A stretch of DNA of 64,000 nucleotides from Glutamicibacter creatinolyticus (GTDB lineage: Bacteria; Actinomycetota; Actinomycetes; Actinomycetales; Micrococcaceae). Of this stretch, positions 1 through 8,434 are shown in pieces. The stretch lies in NCBI RefSeq assembly GCF_006094275.1, contig NZ_CP034412.1, positions 2,914,001 to 2,978,000 on the forward strand. Reading direction: 5' to 3'. Within the stretch, counting starts at the first letter, position 1; each line of letters opens with the position of its first letter. A program made the position numbers and the translations under genes. A model generated the notes under the pieces. It saw only the letters and a list, made by a program, of their open reading frames with translations, did no database searches and was not told the DNA's origin.

Positions 1-1
1 G

Positions 2-1486
2 ACCTACCGCCAGCTCGACGATGACGCGAACCGCCTGGCCTCGGCCCTGGGCGGGCTGGGCGTGGAGGCCGGCACCAGCGTGGCCACCCTGGCCAGCAAC
101 CGCGGGGAACTGGTTGTCACCGAATTCGCCCTGGCCAAGTGCGGGGCGGTCCGAGTGCCGCTGAGCGTGCGCCTGGCCCCCACCGAAATCGCCCACGTGC
201 TTTCCGACGCACAGGTGCGGGTCATCCTGGTGGATCCCGAGCAGCTGGCCACCGCCCGCGACGCGATCAGCGCCGCCGGGGCGGACTGCCAGGTCGTGGT
301 CTTTGACCCGGTGCCCGAGGCAAGGTCCGGAATCCTGGCCTACGAGGACCTGCTGTCCTCCGGCTCCACCGAGACCGTGGAGGTGGACGTTCCGGTGGAC
401 CACCCCGCGGTCCTGAACTTCACCTCCGGGTCCACCGGCACCCTGAAGGCCGCGGTGCAGACCGTGGGCAACCGGCTGGCCAACCTGCGCAAGATGACCA
501 TGAACCCGCAGGGCTCCATGTCCGCCGGCAGCATCTACCTGGTCACCGGGCCGATCACCCACGCCTCCGGGATGGGCGTGCTGGCGTGCGTGTTCCGCGG
601 GGTGAAGGTGGTGGTGCTGCCCAAGTTCAGCGCCGAGGAGTTCCTGGCCACCGTTGAGCGGGAACGGGTGCAGCTGACCTTCATGGTCCCGGTCATGCTC
701 AACCGCATCCTCAGCTTCCCGGAACGCGAGAAGTACGACATCTCCAGCCTCAAGGGCATCACCCTGGGCGGTTCGGCGATCTCCCCGGCCCGCCTGCGCG
801 AGGCCTACGAGGCCTTTGGTCCGATCGTGAACCAGGGCTACGGGCAGGGTGAAACCACCAGCGCCGTGCTGTTCCTGACCAATGACGACGTCAGGCGCGG
901 GGTGGAGGAGGACCCGCAGATCCTGCAGTCCTGCGGCCGGGCCGTGTACGACACGGAGGTGCGGGTCATCGACGAGGACGGCCAGCAGCTGCCGCCCGGC
1001 GAGGTGGGCGAACTGGTCGCCCGCGGCGCGGACTGCGTCACCGAGTACTTCCGCAGCCCCGAATCCACCGAGCAGACCTTCCGCAACGGCTGGGTGCACA
1101 CCGGGGACCTGGGCTACATGCGCGAGGACGGCTACTTCTTCATCGTGGACCGCAAGAAGGACATGATCATCTCCGGCGGCTTCAACGTGTACTGCACCGA
1201 GGTCGAAAGCGTGCTCTACGAACATCCCGACGTCTTCGAGGCCATTGTCATCGGCGCCCCGGACGAGCGCTGGGGCGAAACCGTCAAGGCGTTCGTGGCC
1301 CTGCGCCCGGGCGCCAGCCTGACCCAGGAGCAGCTGCAGGAATTCTGTGCCCGCTCCCTGGCCAAGTACAAGGTGCCGCGCCTGGTCCAGTTCGTTGACG
1401 AGCTGCCCAAGAACCGCAACGGCAAGCCCGACCGCCGTGCCCTGCGCGAAGGCGAATGGGCGGCCAGCGACCGGAAGGTGGGTTAG
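2..1486 (+). CDS. Acyl-CoA ligase (class I adenylate-forming enzyme), 5' truncated by window edge
   Basis: The enzyme activates a carboxylic acid with ATP and CoA through an acyl-adenylate. The reading frame is open to base 2, so the true start lies upstream. The phosphate-binding loop reads TSGSTGTLK, followed by the aromatic/adenine motif YGQGETT, the hinge region TGDLGYMREDGY, then DRKKDMIISGGFN and, near the end, the catalytic-lysine motif KNRNGKPDRR. This order is typical of the fatty-acyl/long-chain CoA ligase family. The stop is 4 bases before the start of the next gene, so it is translated as part of the catabolic operon. In context it probably feeds a carboxylic acid into the beta-oxidation genes downstream. 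Chain-length specificity cannot be read from sequence. Confidence 0.93.
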   Translation, partial: TYRQLDDDANRLASALGGLGVEAGTSVATLASNRGELVVTEFALAKCGAVRVPLSVRLAPTEIAHVLSDAQVRVILVDPEQLATARDAISAAGADCQVVVFDPVPEARSGILAYEDLLSSGSTETVEVDVPVDHPAVLNFTSGSTGTLKAAVQTVGNRLANLRKMTMNPQGSMSAGSIYLVTGPITHASGMGVLACVFRGVKVVVLPKFSAEEFLATVERERVQLTFMVPVMLNRILSFPEREKYDISSLKGITLGGSAISPARLREAYEAFGPIVNQGYGQGETTSAVLFLTNDDVRRGVEEDPQILQSCGRAVYDTEVRVIDEDGQQLPPGEVGELVARGADCVTEYFRSPESTEQTFRNGWVHTGDLGYMREDGYFFIVDRKKDMIISGGFNVYCTEVESVLYEHPDVFEAIVIGAPDERWGETVKAFVALRPGASLTQEQLQEFCARSLAKYKVPRLVQFVDELPKNRNGKPDRRALREGEWAASDRKVG

Positions 1487-1490
1487 CGAA

Positions 1491-2696
1491 ATGACCTTCT
1501 CACTGCGACCCAGCTACCGCGGGAACCCGGCCCTGGCCGAACTGGTGGCCAGCCTGCGTGACTACCTGAACGGGGAACTGGCCGACTACGAGGCCGAACT
1601 GGGCATCAACCACGAATCCGTGCTGCAGCGCAGCATGCTGCAGCCGGTCTGGCGGCGCAGCGGCGAACTGGGCTTCTACGGCATCCACCTGCCGGCCGAA
1701 TACGGCGGACGCGGGCTGAGCTATGTGGAGCTGGCGGCCCTGAAGGAAGAGGTCGCCGCCTCCCGCCGGGTGCTGGCCACCAGCGTGCTCGGGGACATGG
1801 GCGGCCCGCTGCGGGTCGGGGCGATCTTCCAGATCGCCACCGAGCAGCAGCGCGAAAAGTACCTGCTGCCGGTGGTCGCCGGCCAGCGGGCCTGCTGCTT
1901 CTCCATGACCGAAACCGATGCCGGCAGCGACGTGAAGGCCATGAGCACCACGGCCACCGAGGTGGCCGGCGGCTACCGGATCAGCGGGCACAAGGTGTTC
2001 TCCACCGGCGGTCCGTTCGCGGACTTCAGTGTGCTGATCGCCCGGATGGCCGGCACCGAGAACGTCTACAGCGCCTTCCTGGTGGACCTGGACGCCCCCG
2101 GGGTGCGGGTGCTGCCGGGCCAGACCCCGCTCAGCGGCCAGCACATGGAGGCCGACATTGTGCTTCAGGACGCGTTCGTGCCGCAGGAGAACCTGCTGGG
2201 CGCGGAGGGTGAGGGCCTGAAGGTGGGACTGGGCCGCGTGGTGGTCAACCGGCTGCTGCACTGCCCCACCGCCCTGGGGGCGGCGCGCACCGCACTGGAA
2301 ATGGCGCTGGACTTCGCCGCCACCCGGATGATCGACGGTGAGCCGCTGATCCGCAAGCAGGCCATCGGCCACGAGCTGGCGCGCATGGCCACCGACTTCC
2401 AGGCCGCCCGCGCCCTGACCTATCAAAGCCTTGAGGCGCTGGACCGCGGGGAGGTGCCGGCCATCGACTCGTTCATGTGCAAGTACCTGGTGGCGGAGAA
2501 CTCGTTCAGGATCGCGGACGCCTCCCTGCAGATCCACGGCAAGGCCGGGATGGTCCAGGGTTCGCCCATTGACCAGATCTGGCGCAGCCTGCGGATGTTC
2601 CGGATGCTGACCGGTTCCTCGGAAATCCAGCTGAACGGGATCGCCCGCCAGCTGGCCAAGCAGGCCGGGCAGAAGAACCTGGAGGTGGCCAAATGA
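1491..2696 (+). CDS. Acyl-CoA dehydrogenase (first of two in the operon)
   Basis: This FAD flavoprotein (401 aa) introduces the alpha-beta double bond into an acyl-CoA. The ATG at 1491 is preferred to in-frame codons further upstream inside the ligase gene because a GGAAGGTGGG stretch lies just before it. The FAD/substrate motif MTETDAGSD and the C-terminal LTGSSEIQ block identify the family. At the position of the usual catalytic glutamate (YEGT in medium-chain enzymes) it has T in LTGS, so the base is either on another helix, as in isovaleryl-CoA-type enzymes, or absent. Its stop overlaps the next start (ATGA), implying translational coupling with the sulfatase. Confidence 0.92.
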   Translation: MTFSLRPSYRGNPALAELVASLRDYLNGELADYEAELGINHESVLQRSMLQPVWRRSGELGFYGIHLPAEYGGRGLSYVELAALKEEVAASRRVLATSVLGDMGGPLRVGAIFQIATEQQREKYLLPVVAGQRACCFSMTETDAGSDVKAMSTTATEVAGGYRISGHKVFSTGGPFADFSVLIARMAGTENVYSAFLVDLDAPGVRVLPGQTPLSGQHMEADIVLQDAFVPQENLLGAEGEGLKVGLGRVVVNRLLHCPTALGAARTALEMALDFAATRMIDGEPLIRKQAIGHELARMATDFQAARALTYQSLEALDRGEVPAIDSFMCKYLVAENSFRIADASLQIHGKAGMVQGSPIDQIWRSLRMFRMLTGSSEIQLNGIARQLAKQAGQKNLEVAK

Positions 2697-4540
2697 GCCC
2701 GCACACCGCCGTGGCGCACGATTCCCTGCGCGGCTTCATCGCCACCCGCAGCGATCCGCTGATCCGGGACGAGAACGGCGAGGTCGTGGTGGATCTGGCG
2801 GAATACGCGTTCCTGCAGCAGGACCCGGCGCCCAGCGCCGATGCGAAACTGTGGACGCATTCGCGGCACACCGCCGCCCACGGATTGTTTGAGATCTGCC
2901 CCGGCTTCTACCAGGTGCGCGGCTTCGACCTGGCGGCGATGACGCTGATTGAGACCACGCACGGGGTGCTGGTGCTGGATGTGCTTTCCTGCAACGCCAC
3001 CGCCGCGGCCGCCCTGGAGCTCTACTTCCAGCACCGCGGACGCCGCCCGGTCACCGCGGTGGTCATCACCCACCCGCACGCCGACCACTTCGGCGGGTTC
3101 GGCGCGGTGCGCGAACACCTGGCCGAGGACGCGGCGATCATCGTGCCGCGCGGCTTCCGGGAACACGCGATCAGCGAGAACATCCAGCTGGGGCCGGCCA
3201 TGAAGCGCCGGGCCGGGTACATGTACGGTTCGGCGCTTTCCGCCGGGCCCGAGGGGCACCTGGGCTGCGGCATCGGCCAGCGGGTCGCGGCCGGGCCGAT
3301 GAGCCTGCCCGAACCCACCGTGCTGGCCGAGGCCACCGGCGAGCGCTTCACCGTGGACGGGCTGGAATTCGAGGTGCAGCTGACCCCGGGCACCGAGGCC
3401 CCGGCGGAAATGAACCTCTACTTCCCGGCCGGGAACGTGCTGTGCATGGCGGAGAACGCCCTGCACAGCATGCACAACATCCTGACCCTGCGCGGGGCGG
3501 AGGTGCGCGACGCGCAGGCCTGGAGCCGCTACCTGGATGAGGCGCTGCGCCGCTACGGGGCGAAGGCCCAGGTGCTGTTCGCCACCCACCACTGGCCCAC
3601 CTGGGGCAACGAGCAGATCCGCGACTTCTTGAGTGTCCAGCGTGATCTGTACGGCTACCTGCACGACCAGACGGTGCGGCTGATCAACCTGGGGTGCACG
3701 CCGCGGGAAATCGCCGAGCAGCTGGTGCTGCCCCCGGCGCTGGAGGCCCGGGACTGCGCCCAGGGCTTCTACGGCTCGCTGAGCCACAACGTCAAGGGCA
3801 TCTACCAGCGCTACCTGGGCTGGTACGACGCGAACCCGGCGAACCTGTGGCCGCTGCCGCCGCAGGATGAATCCCGGCGCTGGGTGCAGCTGCTGGGCGG
3901 CGCCGAGGCGGCCCTGGCCACCCTGCGCGGCCAGCTGGGCGCACTGGGTGAACCCGGCGCGCAGCCTACCGAACAGGTGGACACCGGGCAGCTGCGCTTC
4001 GCCGCGACCGTGCTGAACCACATTGTGTTCGCCGCACCCCAGCTGGGTGCGGCCCGCGAACTGCTGGCCCGGGTCTACCGGCAGCTGGGCTACAGCTGCC
4101 GCAACGCCACCTGGCGCAACATCTACCTCACCGGGGCCGGCGAACTGCTGCACGGCCCGGTGAGGGAAACCGGGGGTTCACGCATCGGCACCGGGGTGGA
4201 TTTGTCCACCATGCTGGACGTGCTGGCCGTGCGCATCAACGCCCCGGAAGCCTGGGACCGGCCGCTGGGCATTGACCTGCACGCCACCGACACCGGAGCG
4301 CGGATCCACCTGCGCCTGTCCAACGGGGTGCTGCACCACCACGAGGTGGACAAAGCCGGAGACGCGGGCTGCTGCCCGCCGGCGCAGGCGGCCTTCACCG
4401 GCCCGGCCGCGGCCCTGCCCGGGGCGCTGCGCGGGAAGCTGGAGACCGTGCAGGCCAGCGGGGATGTGGCCGCCACGCTGCAGCGCCTGCAGCGCATCAT
4501 CCAGGCCCCGGACCCCGGCTTCGCCATCGTCATCCCGTAG
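2693..4540 (+). CDS. MBL-fold alkylsulfatase (SdsA1/BDS1 type)
   Basis: Group III alkylsulfatases hydrolyse primary or secondary alkyl sulfates to alcohol plus sulfate with a binuclear zinc centre. The 615-aa length fits. The zinc motif is THPHADHFGG (about residue 125); family blocks PAEMNLYFP, MAENALHSMHNILTLRGA, THHWPTWG, YLHDQT and SLSHNVKGIYQRYLGWYD follow in the usual order. The last about 120 residues (from VLAVRINAPEAWD) form the SCP2-like domain that closes these proteins. No signal peptide is visible, unlike periplasmic SdsA1. The start overlaps the preceding dehydrogenase by 4 bases. Its place inside a beta-oxidation operon suggests that the alcohol released is the carbon source. 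Confidence 0.93.
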   Translation: MSPHTAVAHDSLRGFIATRSDPLIRDENGEVVVDLAEYAFLQQDPAPSADAKLWTHSRHTAAHGLFEICPGFYQVRGFDLAAMTLIETTHGVLVLDVLSCNATAAAALELYFQHRGRRPVTAVVITHPHADHFGGFGAVREHLAEDAAIIVPRGFREHAISENIQLGPAMKRRAGYMYGSALSAGPEGHLGCGIGQRVAAGPMSLPEPTVLAEATGERFTVDGLEFEVQLTPGTEAPAEMNLYFPAGNVLCMAENALHSMHNILTLRGAEVRDAQAWSRYLDEALRRYGAKAQVLFATHHWPTWGNEQIRDFLSVQRDLYGYLHDQTVRLINLGCTPREIAEQLVLPPALEARDCAQGFYGSLSHNVKGIYQRYLGWYDANPANLWPLPPQDESRRWVQLLGGAEAALATLRGQLGALGEPGAQPTEQVDTGQLRFAATVLNHIVFAAPQLGAARELLARVYRQLGYSCRNATWRNIYLTGAGELLHGPVRETGGSRIGTGVDLSTMLDVLAVRINAPEAWDRPLGIDLHATDTGARIHLRLSNGVLHHHEVDKAGDAGCCPPAQAAFTGPAAALPGALRGKLETVQASGDVAATLQRLQRIIQAPDPGFAIVIP

Positions 4541-4600
4541 CCGGCTCCCGGCCCACGGCATTCAAACAACGTACAGAGCACCGCCAAGAAGGAGAAAACC

Positions 4601-5845
4601 ATGAGCGTCTCAGCCGCAACCGATTCCCAGAAGGACACCAAGCCGGCGTCGAAGAAGACCGCCCAGCTGCCCGACCACGACATCTTTCTGCTCGACGAGC
4701 GCGATGACGAGCAGGTGCGCCAGGTGCGCGAAAAGATCCGCGCGTTCAACACCGAACACGTCGAGCCGATCATCAACGACTACTGGGAGCGCGCCGAGTT
4801 CCCGTTCGAGCTGATCAAGCCGCTGGCCGCGCTGAACATTGCCGGGGGCACCATCACCGGCAACGGCTGCCCGGGGCTCTCGGTGCGCGCCTCCGCGGCG
4901 GTGTCGGTGGAGCTGGCCCGCTGCGACGGGTCGATCAACACCTTCTTCGGCGTCCACTCCGGCCTGGCGATGGGCTCGATCAACATGCTGGGCAATGCGC
5001 AGCAGCGGGCCCGCTTCCTGCCGGCCATGGCTAGGCTGGAGAGGATCGGCGCCTTCGCCCTGACCGAGCCGGAGCACGGCTCGGACTCCGTGGCCCTGGA
5101 GACCAGCGCCCGGCGTGAGGGTGACAACTGGGTGCTCAACGGCGCCAAGCGCTGGATCGGCAACGCCTCCTACGCCAACATCGTCATCATCTACGCCCGC
5201 GACGAGGCCGACGGGCAGGTCAAGGCGTTCGTGCTGGAGCGCGAACCGGGCACCGAGTTCCCGGCCGGGTTCGCCCCGACCGTGATCACCGGCAAGGTCG
5301 GCAAGCGCGCCATCCTGCAGCCGGACATCGTCATCAAGGACCTGGTGATCCCCGAGGCCAACCGCCTGGAGCACTGCAACTCCTTCAAGGACGTGAACAA
5401 GGTGCTGAACGCGACCCGCGCCGGGGTGGCCTTCGAGTCCCTGGGACACGCGATCTCCGTGTACGAGGACGCGGTGAAGTACACCGCGAACCGGGTGCAG
5501 TTCGGCAAGCCGATCGCCAGCTTCCAGCTGGTGCAGAACAAGCTGGCGAACCTGCTGGCCGAAGTCAGCGCCATCAAGCTGTATGTGGACCGGATCCTGG
5601 AACTGCAGGAATCCGGGCAGATGACCGGCACCATGGCCTCACTGGCCAAGATGTACTGCTCGCGCACCGCGCTGCAGGTGGCCAGCACCGCCCGCGACCT
5701 GCTCGGCGGCAACGGCCTGCTGCTGGAAAACCATGTGGCCCGCCACCTGACCGACATGGAGGTGGTCTACACCTATGAGGGCACCGACCACATGCAGTCG
5801 CTGATTGTCGGCCGGGCCATCACCGGCATCTCCGCCTTCGCCTAA
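4601..5845 (+). CDS. Acyl-CoA dehydrogenase (second; glutaryl-CoA dehydrogenase-like)
   Basis: A 414-aa FAD-dependent dehydrogenase. The start has GGAG six bases upstream. The motifs ALTEPEHGSDS (flavin binding) and TYEGTDHMQ near the C-terminus are present, the latter with the canonical catalytic glutamate that the other dehydrogenase of this operon lacks. The N-terminal segment of about 40 charged residues and the overall length resemble the glutaryl/short-chain subgroup. It lies 60 bases after the sulfatase stop and 26 before the thiolase. Two dissimilar dehydrogenases in one operon suggest two chain lengths or a branched and a straight intermediate. Confidence 0.92.
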   Translation: MSVSAATDSQKDTKPASKKTAQLPDHDIFLLDERDDEQVRQVREKIRAFNTEHVEPIINDYWERAEFPFELIKPLAALNIAGGTITGNGCPGLSVRASAAVSVELARCDGSINTFFGVHSGLAMGSINMLGNAQQRARFLPAMARLERIGAFALTEPEHGSDSVALETSARREGDNWVLNGAKRWIGNASYANIVIIYARDEADGQVKAFVLEREPGTEFPAGFAPTVITGKVGKRAILQPDIVIKDLVIPEANRLEHCNSFKDVNKVLNATRAGVAFESLGHAISVYEDAVKYTANRVQFGKPIASFQLVQNKLANLLAEVSAIKLYVDRILELQESGQMTGTMASLAKMYCSRTALQVASTARDLLGGNGLLLENHVARHLTDMEVVYTYEGTDHMQSLIVGRAITGISAFA

Positions 5846-5871
5846 CCACCACGAACCCCCAAGGACACCTC

Positions 5872-7086
5872 ATGAACGACGCCGTCATTGTCAGTGCGGT
5901 GCGCTCCCCGATCGGGCGCGCCCACAAGGGCAGCCTGCGCGAAATGCGCTCCGATGAAATGGCCCACCAGATCACCAGCGAAGCCATCGCCCGGGTGCCG
6001 GGGCTGCAGCCCGAGCAGATCGATGACCTGATCCTGGGCTGCGGCATCCCGGAAGGGGAAAACGGGTCGAACCTGGCCCGGGTGGTGGCCGTGCGCAACG
6101 GCTGGGACACGGTGCCGGGCACCACGGTCACCCGCTTCTGCGCCTCCAGCGTGCAAAGCACCCGGATGGCCCTTCACGCCATCCGGGCCGGGGAAGGGGA
6201 AATCTTCGTCTCCGCCGGGGTGGAGTCCACCAGCTCGCTCGGACGCCACCGCCTGGACTCCGATGTGCGCAACCCCTACTTCCGCGACGCATGGCAGCGC
6301 ACCGCGAAGCGGGCCCAGGGCGGCGCCCAGACCTGGAGCGACCCGCGCGGTCAGGGACTGGTCCCGGACATCTACATCGCCATGGGCCAGACCGCGGAGA
6401 ACGTCGCCCAGCTGCGCTCGGTCAGCCGCGCCGACCAGGACGCCTGGGCGCTGCTCTCCCAGCAGCGGGCGCAGGCCGCGGCCGAACGCGGGTTCTGGGA
6501 CAAGGACATTACCGCGCTGACCCTGCCCGACGGCAGCACCGTCAGCACCGATGACTCCCCCCGCCCGGGCACCACCGCCCAGGGGCTGGCAGAGCTTGAA
6601 CCGGTGTTCCGCCCGGACGGGACGGTCACCGCCGGCAACGCCTGCCCGCTGAACGACGGGGCCGCGGCCCTGGTGATCATGAGCTCGGCCAAGGCCGCCG
6701 AACTCGGGGTGCAGCCGCTGGCGCGGATCGTGTCCACCGGTCTCAGCGCCCTGTCCCCGGAAATCATGGGCCTGGGACCGGTCACCGCCACCCGCCAGGC
6801 GCTGCAGCGCGCCGGCATGGGCATCAAGGACATTGACCTGGTGGAGCTGAACGAGGCGTTCGCCGCCCAGGTGCTGCCCAGCGCCGAGGACTTGGGCATT
6901 GACCACGACCGGCTGAACGTCAACGGCGGGGCCATTGCCCTGGGCCACCCCTGGGGGATGACCGGGGCGCGGATCACCACCACCCTGATCAACTCGCTGA
7001 CCGAACGCGGCGCCGGCACCGGACTGGTGACCATGTGCGTGGGCGGCGGGCAGGGCATGGCCATGGTCATTGAACGCCTGGGCTAG
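5872..7086 (+). CDS. Acetyl-CoA acyltransferase (thiolase, FadA type)
   Basis: Thiolases cleave 3-ketoacyl-CoA with CoA to acetyl-CoA and a shortened acyl-CoA. The 404-aa protein has the nucleophile in RFCASSVQS (Cys90), the NEAFAAQ motif, GHPWGMTGAR (the usual GHPLGATGAR with two changes) and the second cysteine in CVGGGQG near the end. Start ATG follows AAGGA. It is placed between the second dehydrogenase and the SDR and supplies the last step of the beta-oxidation cycle. The Trp/Met substitutions in the GHP loop are unusual but do not remove a catalytic residue. Confidence 0.94.
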   Translation: MNDAVIVSAVRSPIGRAHKGSLREMRSDEMAHQITSEAIARVPGLQPEQIDDLILGCGIPEGENGSNLARVVAVRNGWDTVPGTTVTRFCASSVQSTRMALHAIRAGEGEIFVSAGVESTSSLGRHRLDSDVRNPYFRDAWQRTAKRAQGGAQTWSDPRGQGLVPDIYIAMGQTAENVAQLRSVSRADQDAWALLSQQRAQAAAERGFWDKDITALTLPDGSTVSTDDSPRPGTTAQGLAELEPVFRPDGTVTAGNACPLNDGAAALVIMSSAKAAELGVQPLARIVSTGLSALSPEIMGLGPVTATRQALQRAGMGIKDIDLVELNEAFAAQVLPSAEDLGIDHDRLNVNGGAIALGHPWGMTGARITTTLINSLTERGAGTGLVTMCVGGGQGMAMVIERLG

Positions 7087-7137
7087 CCCGCACCCTTCGC
7101 GCACCGAATCAACTTGCAACGAAAGAGAAGCCATTAC

Positions 7138-7893
7138 ATGAGCAACCAACGCACCGCCATCGTCACCGGGGCCGCCCGCGGCATCGGGGCGGCCATCGCC
7201 GCCCGCCTGGCCGCTGCCGGGATGAACATCGCCGCCGTGGACCTGCAGGAAGAGCACTGCCGGGACACCGTCGAGCAGATCAACCAGGCCGGCGGCACCG
7301 CGGCGGCCTTCGGCGCCGACGTCTCCGATGAGCAGTCCGTCGAGGAGCTGGTGCAGCGCATCGCCGAGCAGCTCGGCGCCCCCACCGTGCTGGTGAACAA
7401 CGCCGGGGTGCTGCGCGACAACCTGCTGTTCAAGATGAGCGCCAGTGACTGGGACACGGTGATGAACGTGCACCTGCGCGGGCACTTCCTGATGTCCCGG
7501 GCCGTGCAGCGCCACATGACCGAGGCCGGCTGGGGGCGGATCATCAACCTGTCCTCCACCTCGGCGCTGGGCAATCGCGGGCAGGCGAACTACTCGGCCG
7601 CGAAGGCCGGGATCCAGGGCTTCACCAAGACCCTGGCCATTGAGCTGGGCCAGTTCGGCGTCACCGTCAACGCGATCGCCCCGGGGCTGATCGAGACCGC
7701 GATGACCCGGGCGACCGCCGAACGCATGAAGGTGCCCTACGAGGTGTTCACCGCCAAGGCCGCCGAACGCATCCCGGTGCGCCGCACCGGCAAGCCGCAG
7801 GACATTGCCGCCGCGGCCGCGTTCTTCGCCTCCGAGGACGCCTCCTTCATTTCCGGGCAGATCCTGTACGTGGCGGGAGGACCCCATGCCTGA
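7138..7893 (+). CDS. SDR family oxidoreductase (FabG-like 3-hydroxyacyl-CoA/ketoacyl dehydrogenase)
   Basis: A classical short-chain dehydrogenase of 251 aa with cofactor motif TGAARGIG, NNAGV, the catalytic Ser in LSSTS and the Tyr-Lys pair in YSAAK. The start at 7138 (MSNQRT) is preferred to an in-frame ATG 24 bases upstream, since AAAGAGAAG lies just before it and the Rossmann strand begins at once. The stop overlaps the MaoC start by eight bases. Next to a MaoC hydratase the likely role is oxidation of (R)-3-hydroxyacyl-CoA to 3-ketoacyl-CoA; FabG-type reductases have this stereochemistry. NAD versus NADP preference: the aspartate in VDLQ after beta-2 suggests NAD. Confidence 0.92.
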   Translation: MSNQRTAIVTGAARGIGAAIAARLAAAGMNIAAVDLQEEHCRDTVEQINQAGGTAAAFGADVSDEQSVEELVQRIAEQLGAPTVLVNNAGVLRDNLLFKMSASDWDTVMNVHLRGHFLMSRAVQRHMTEAGWGRIINLSSTSALGNRGQANYSAAKAGIQGFTKTLAIELGQFGVTVNAIAPGLIETAMTRATAERMKVPYEVFTAKAAERIPVRRTGKPQDIAAAAAFFASEDASFISGQILYVAGGPHA

Positions 7894-8362
7894 GCAGAAC
7901 CTGACCGACTCCCCCACCCTGTTTCCCAGCCTGCAGGCCTTCGCCCAGGCCGCCGGCCAGCACCTGGGCCACAGCCCGTGGGTGCGGGTAACCCAGGAGC
8001 AGGTGAACCTGTTCGCCGACGCCACCGATGACCACCAGTGGATCCACGTGGATCCCGAGCGTGCGGCCAACGGGCCGTTTGGGGCCACCATTGCCCACGG
8101 GTTCCTCTCCCTGTCCCTGCTGCCCTCCTTCCTGCGCCAGATCTACACCGTTCAGGGCCTGCGGATGGGGGTGAACTACGGACTGAACAAGGTGCGCTTC
8201 CCCGCCCCGGTGAAGGTCGGGGCGCAGCTGCGGGCCGGCGCCGAGCTGGTCTCGGCCGAACCCACCGAGCGCGGGCTGCTGTCCACCATCAAGGTGACAG
8301 TTGAGGCCAAGGACGTGCCCGCCCCAGTGTGCGTGGCCGAGTTCCTGACCCTGCAGGCCTAG
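7886..8362 (+). CDS. MaoC family hydratase ((R)-specific enoyl-CoA hydratase-like)
   Basis: A single hot-dog domain protein of 158 aa. The hydratase motif is clear: FADATDDHQWIHVD followed by GPFGATIAHGFLSLSL, with the Asp/His pair used by (R)-specific enoyl-CoA hydratases (PhaJ family). The start ATG at 7886 lies inside the end of the SDR gene, behind GGCGGGAGG. It would hydrate the trans-2-enoyl-CoA made by the dehydrogenases. No crotonase-type hydratase or FadB-like protein is present in the operon, so this pair with the SDR is the only visible route from enoyl to ketoacyl. Confidence 0.92.
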   Translation: MPEQNLTDSPTLFPSLQAFAQAAGQHLGHSPWVRVTQEQVNLFADATDDHQWIHVDPERAANGPFGATIAHGFLSLSLLPSFLRQIYTVQGLRMGVNYGLNKVRFPAPVKVGAQLRAGAELVSAEPTERGLLSTIKVTVEAKDVPAPVCVAEFLTLQA

Positions 8363-8434
8363 CCGGAACCCAGCCGGGTGCGCCCCGGCACCGAATCACC
8401 GTCCACACCATGCATGAGAAGCGAAAGTAGCACC

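Noticed and set aside
2423-4153. 576-codon open frame on the minus strand
   Set aside because: Antisense to the alkylsulfatase; no recognisable domain and no ribosome site.
5842-8091. 749-codon open frame on the minus strand
   Set aside because: Antisense to thiolase, SDR and MaoC, all with full motifs; composition is shadow-like.
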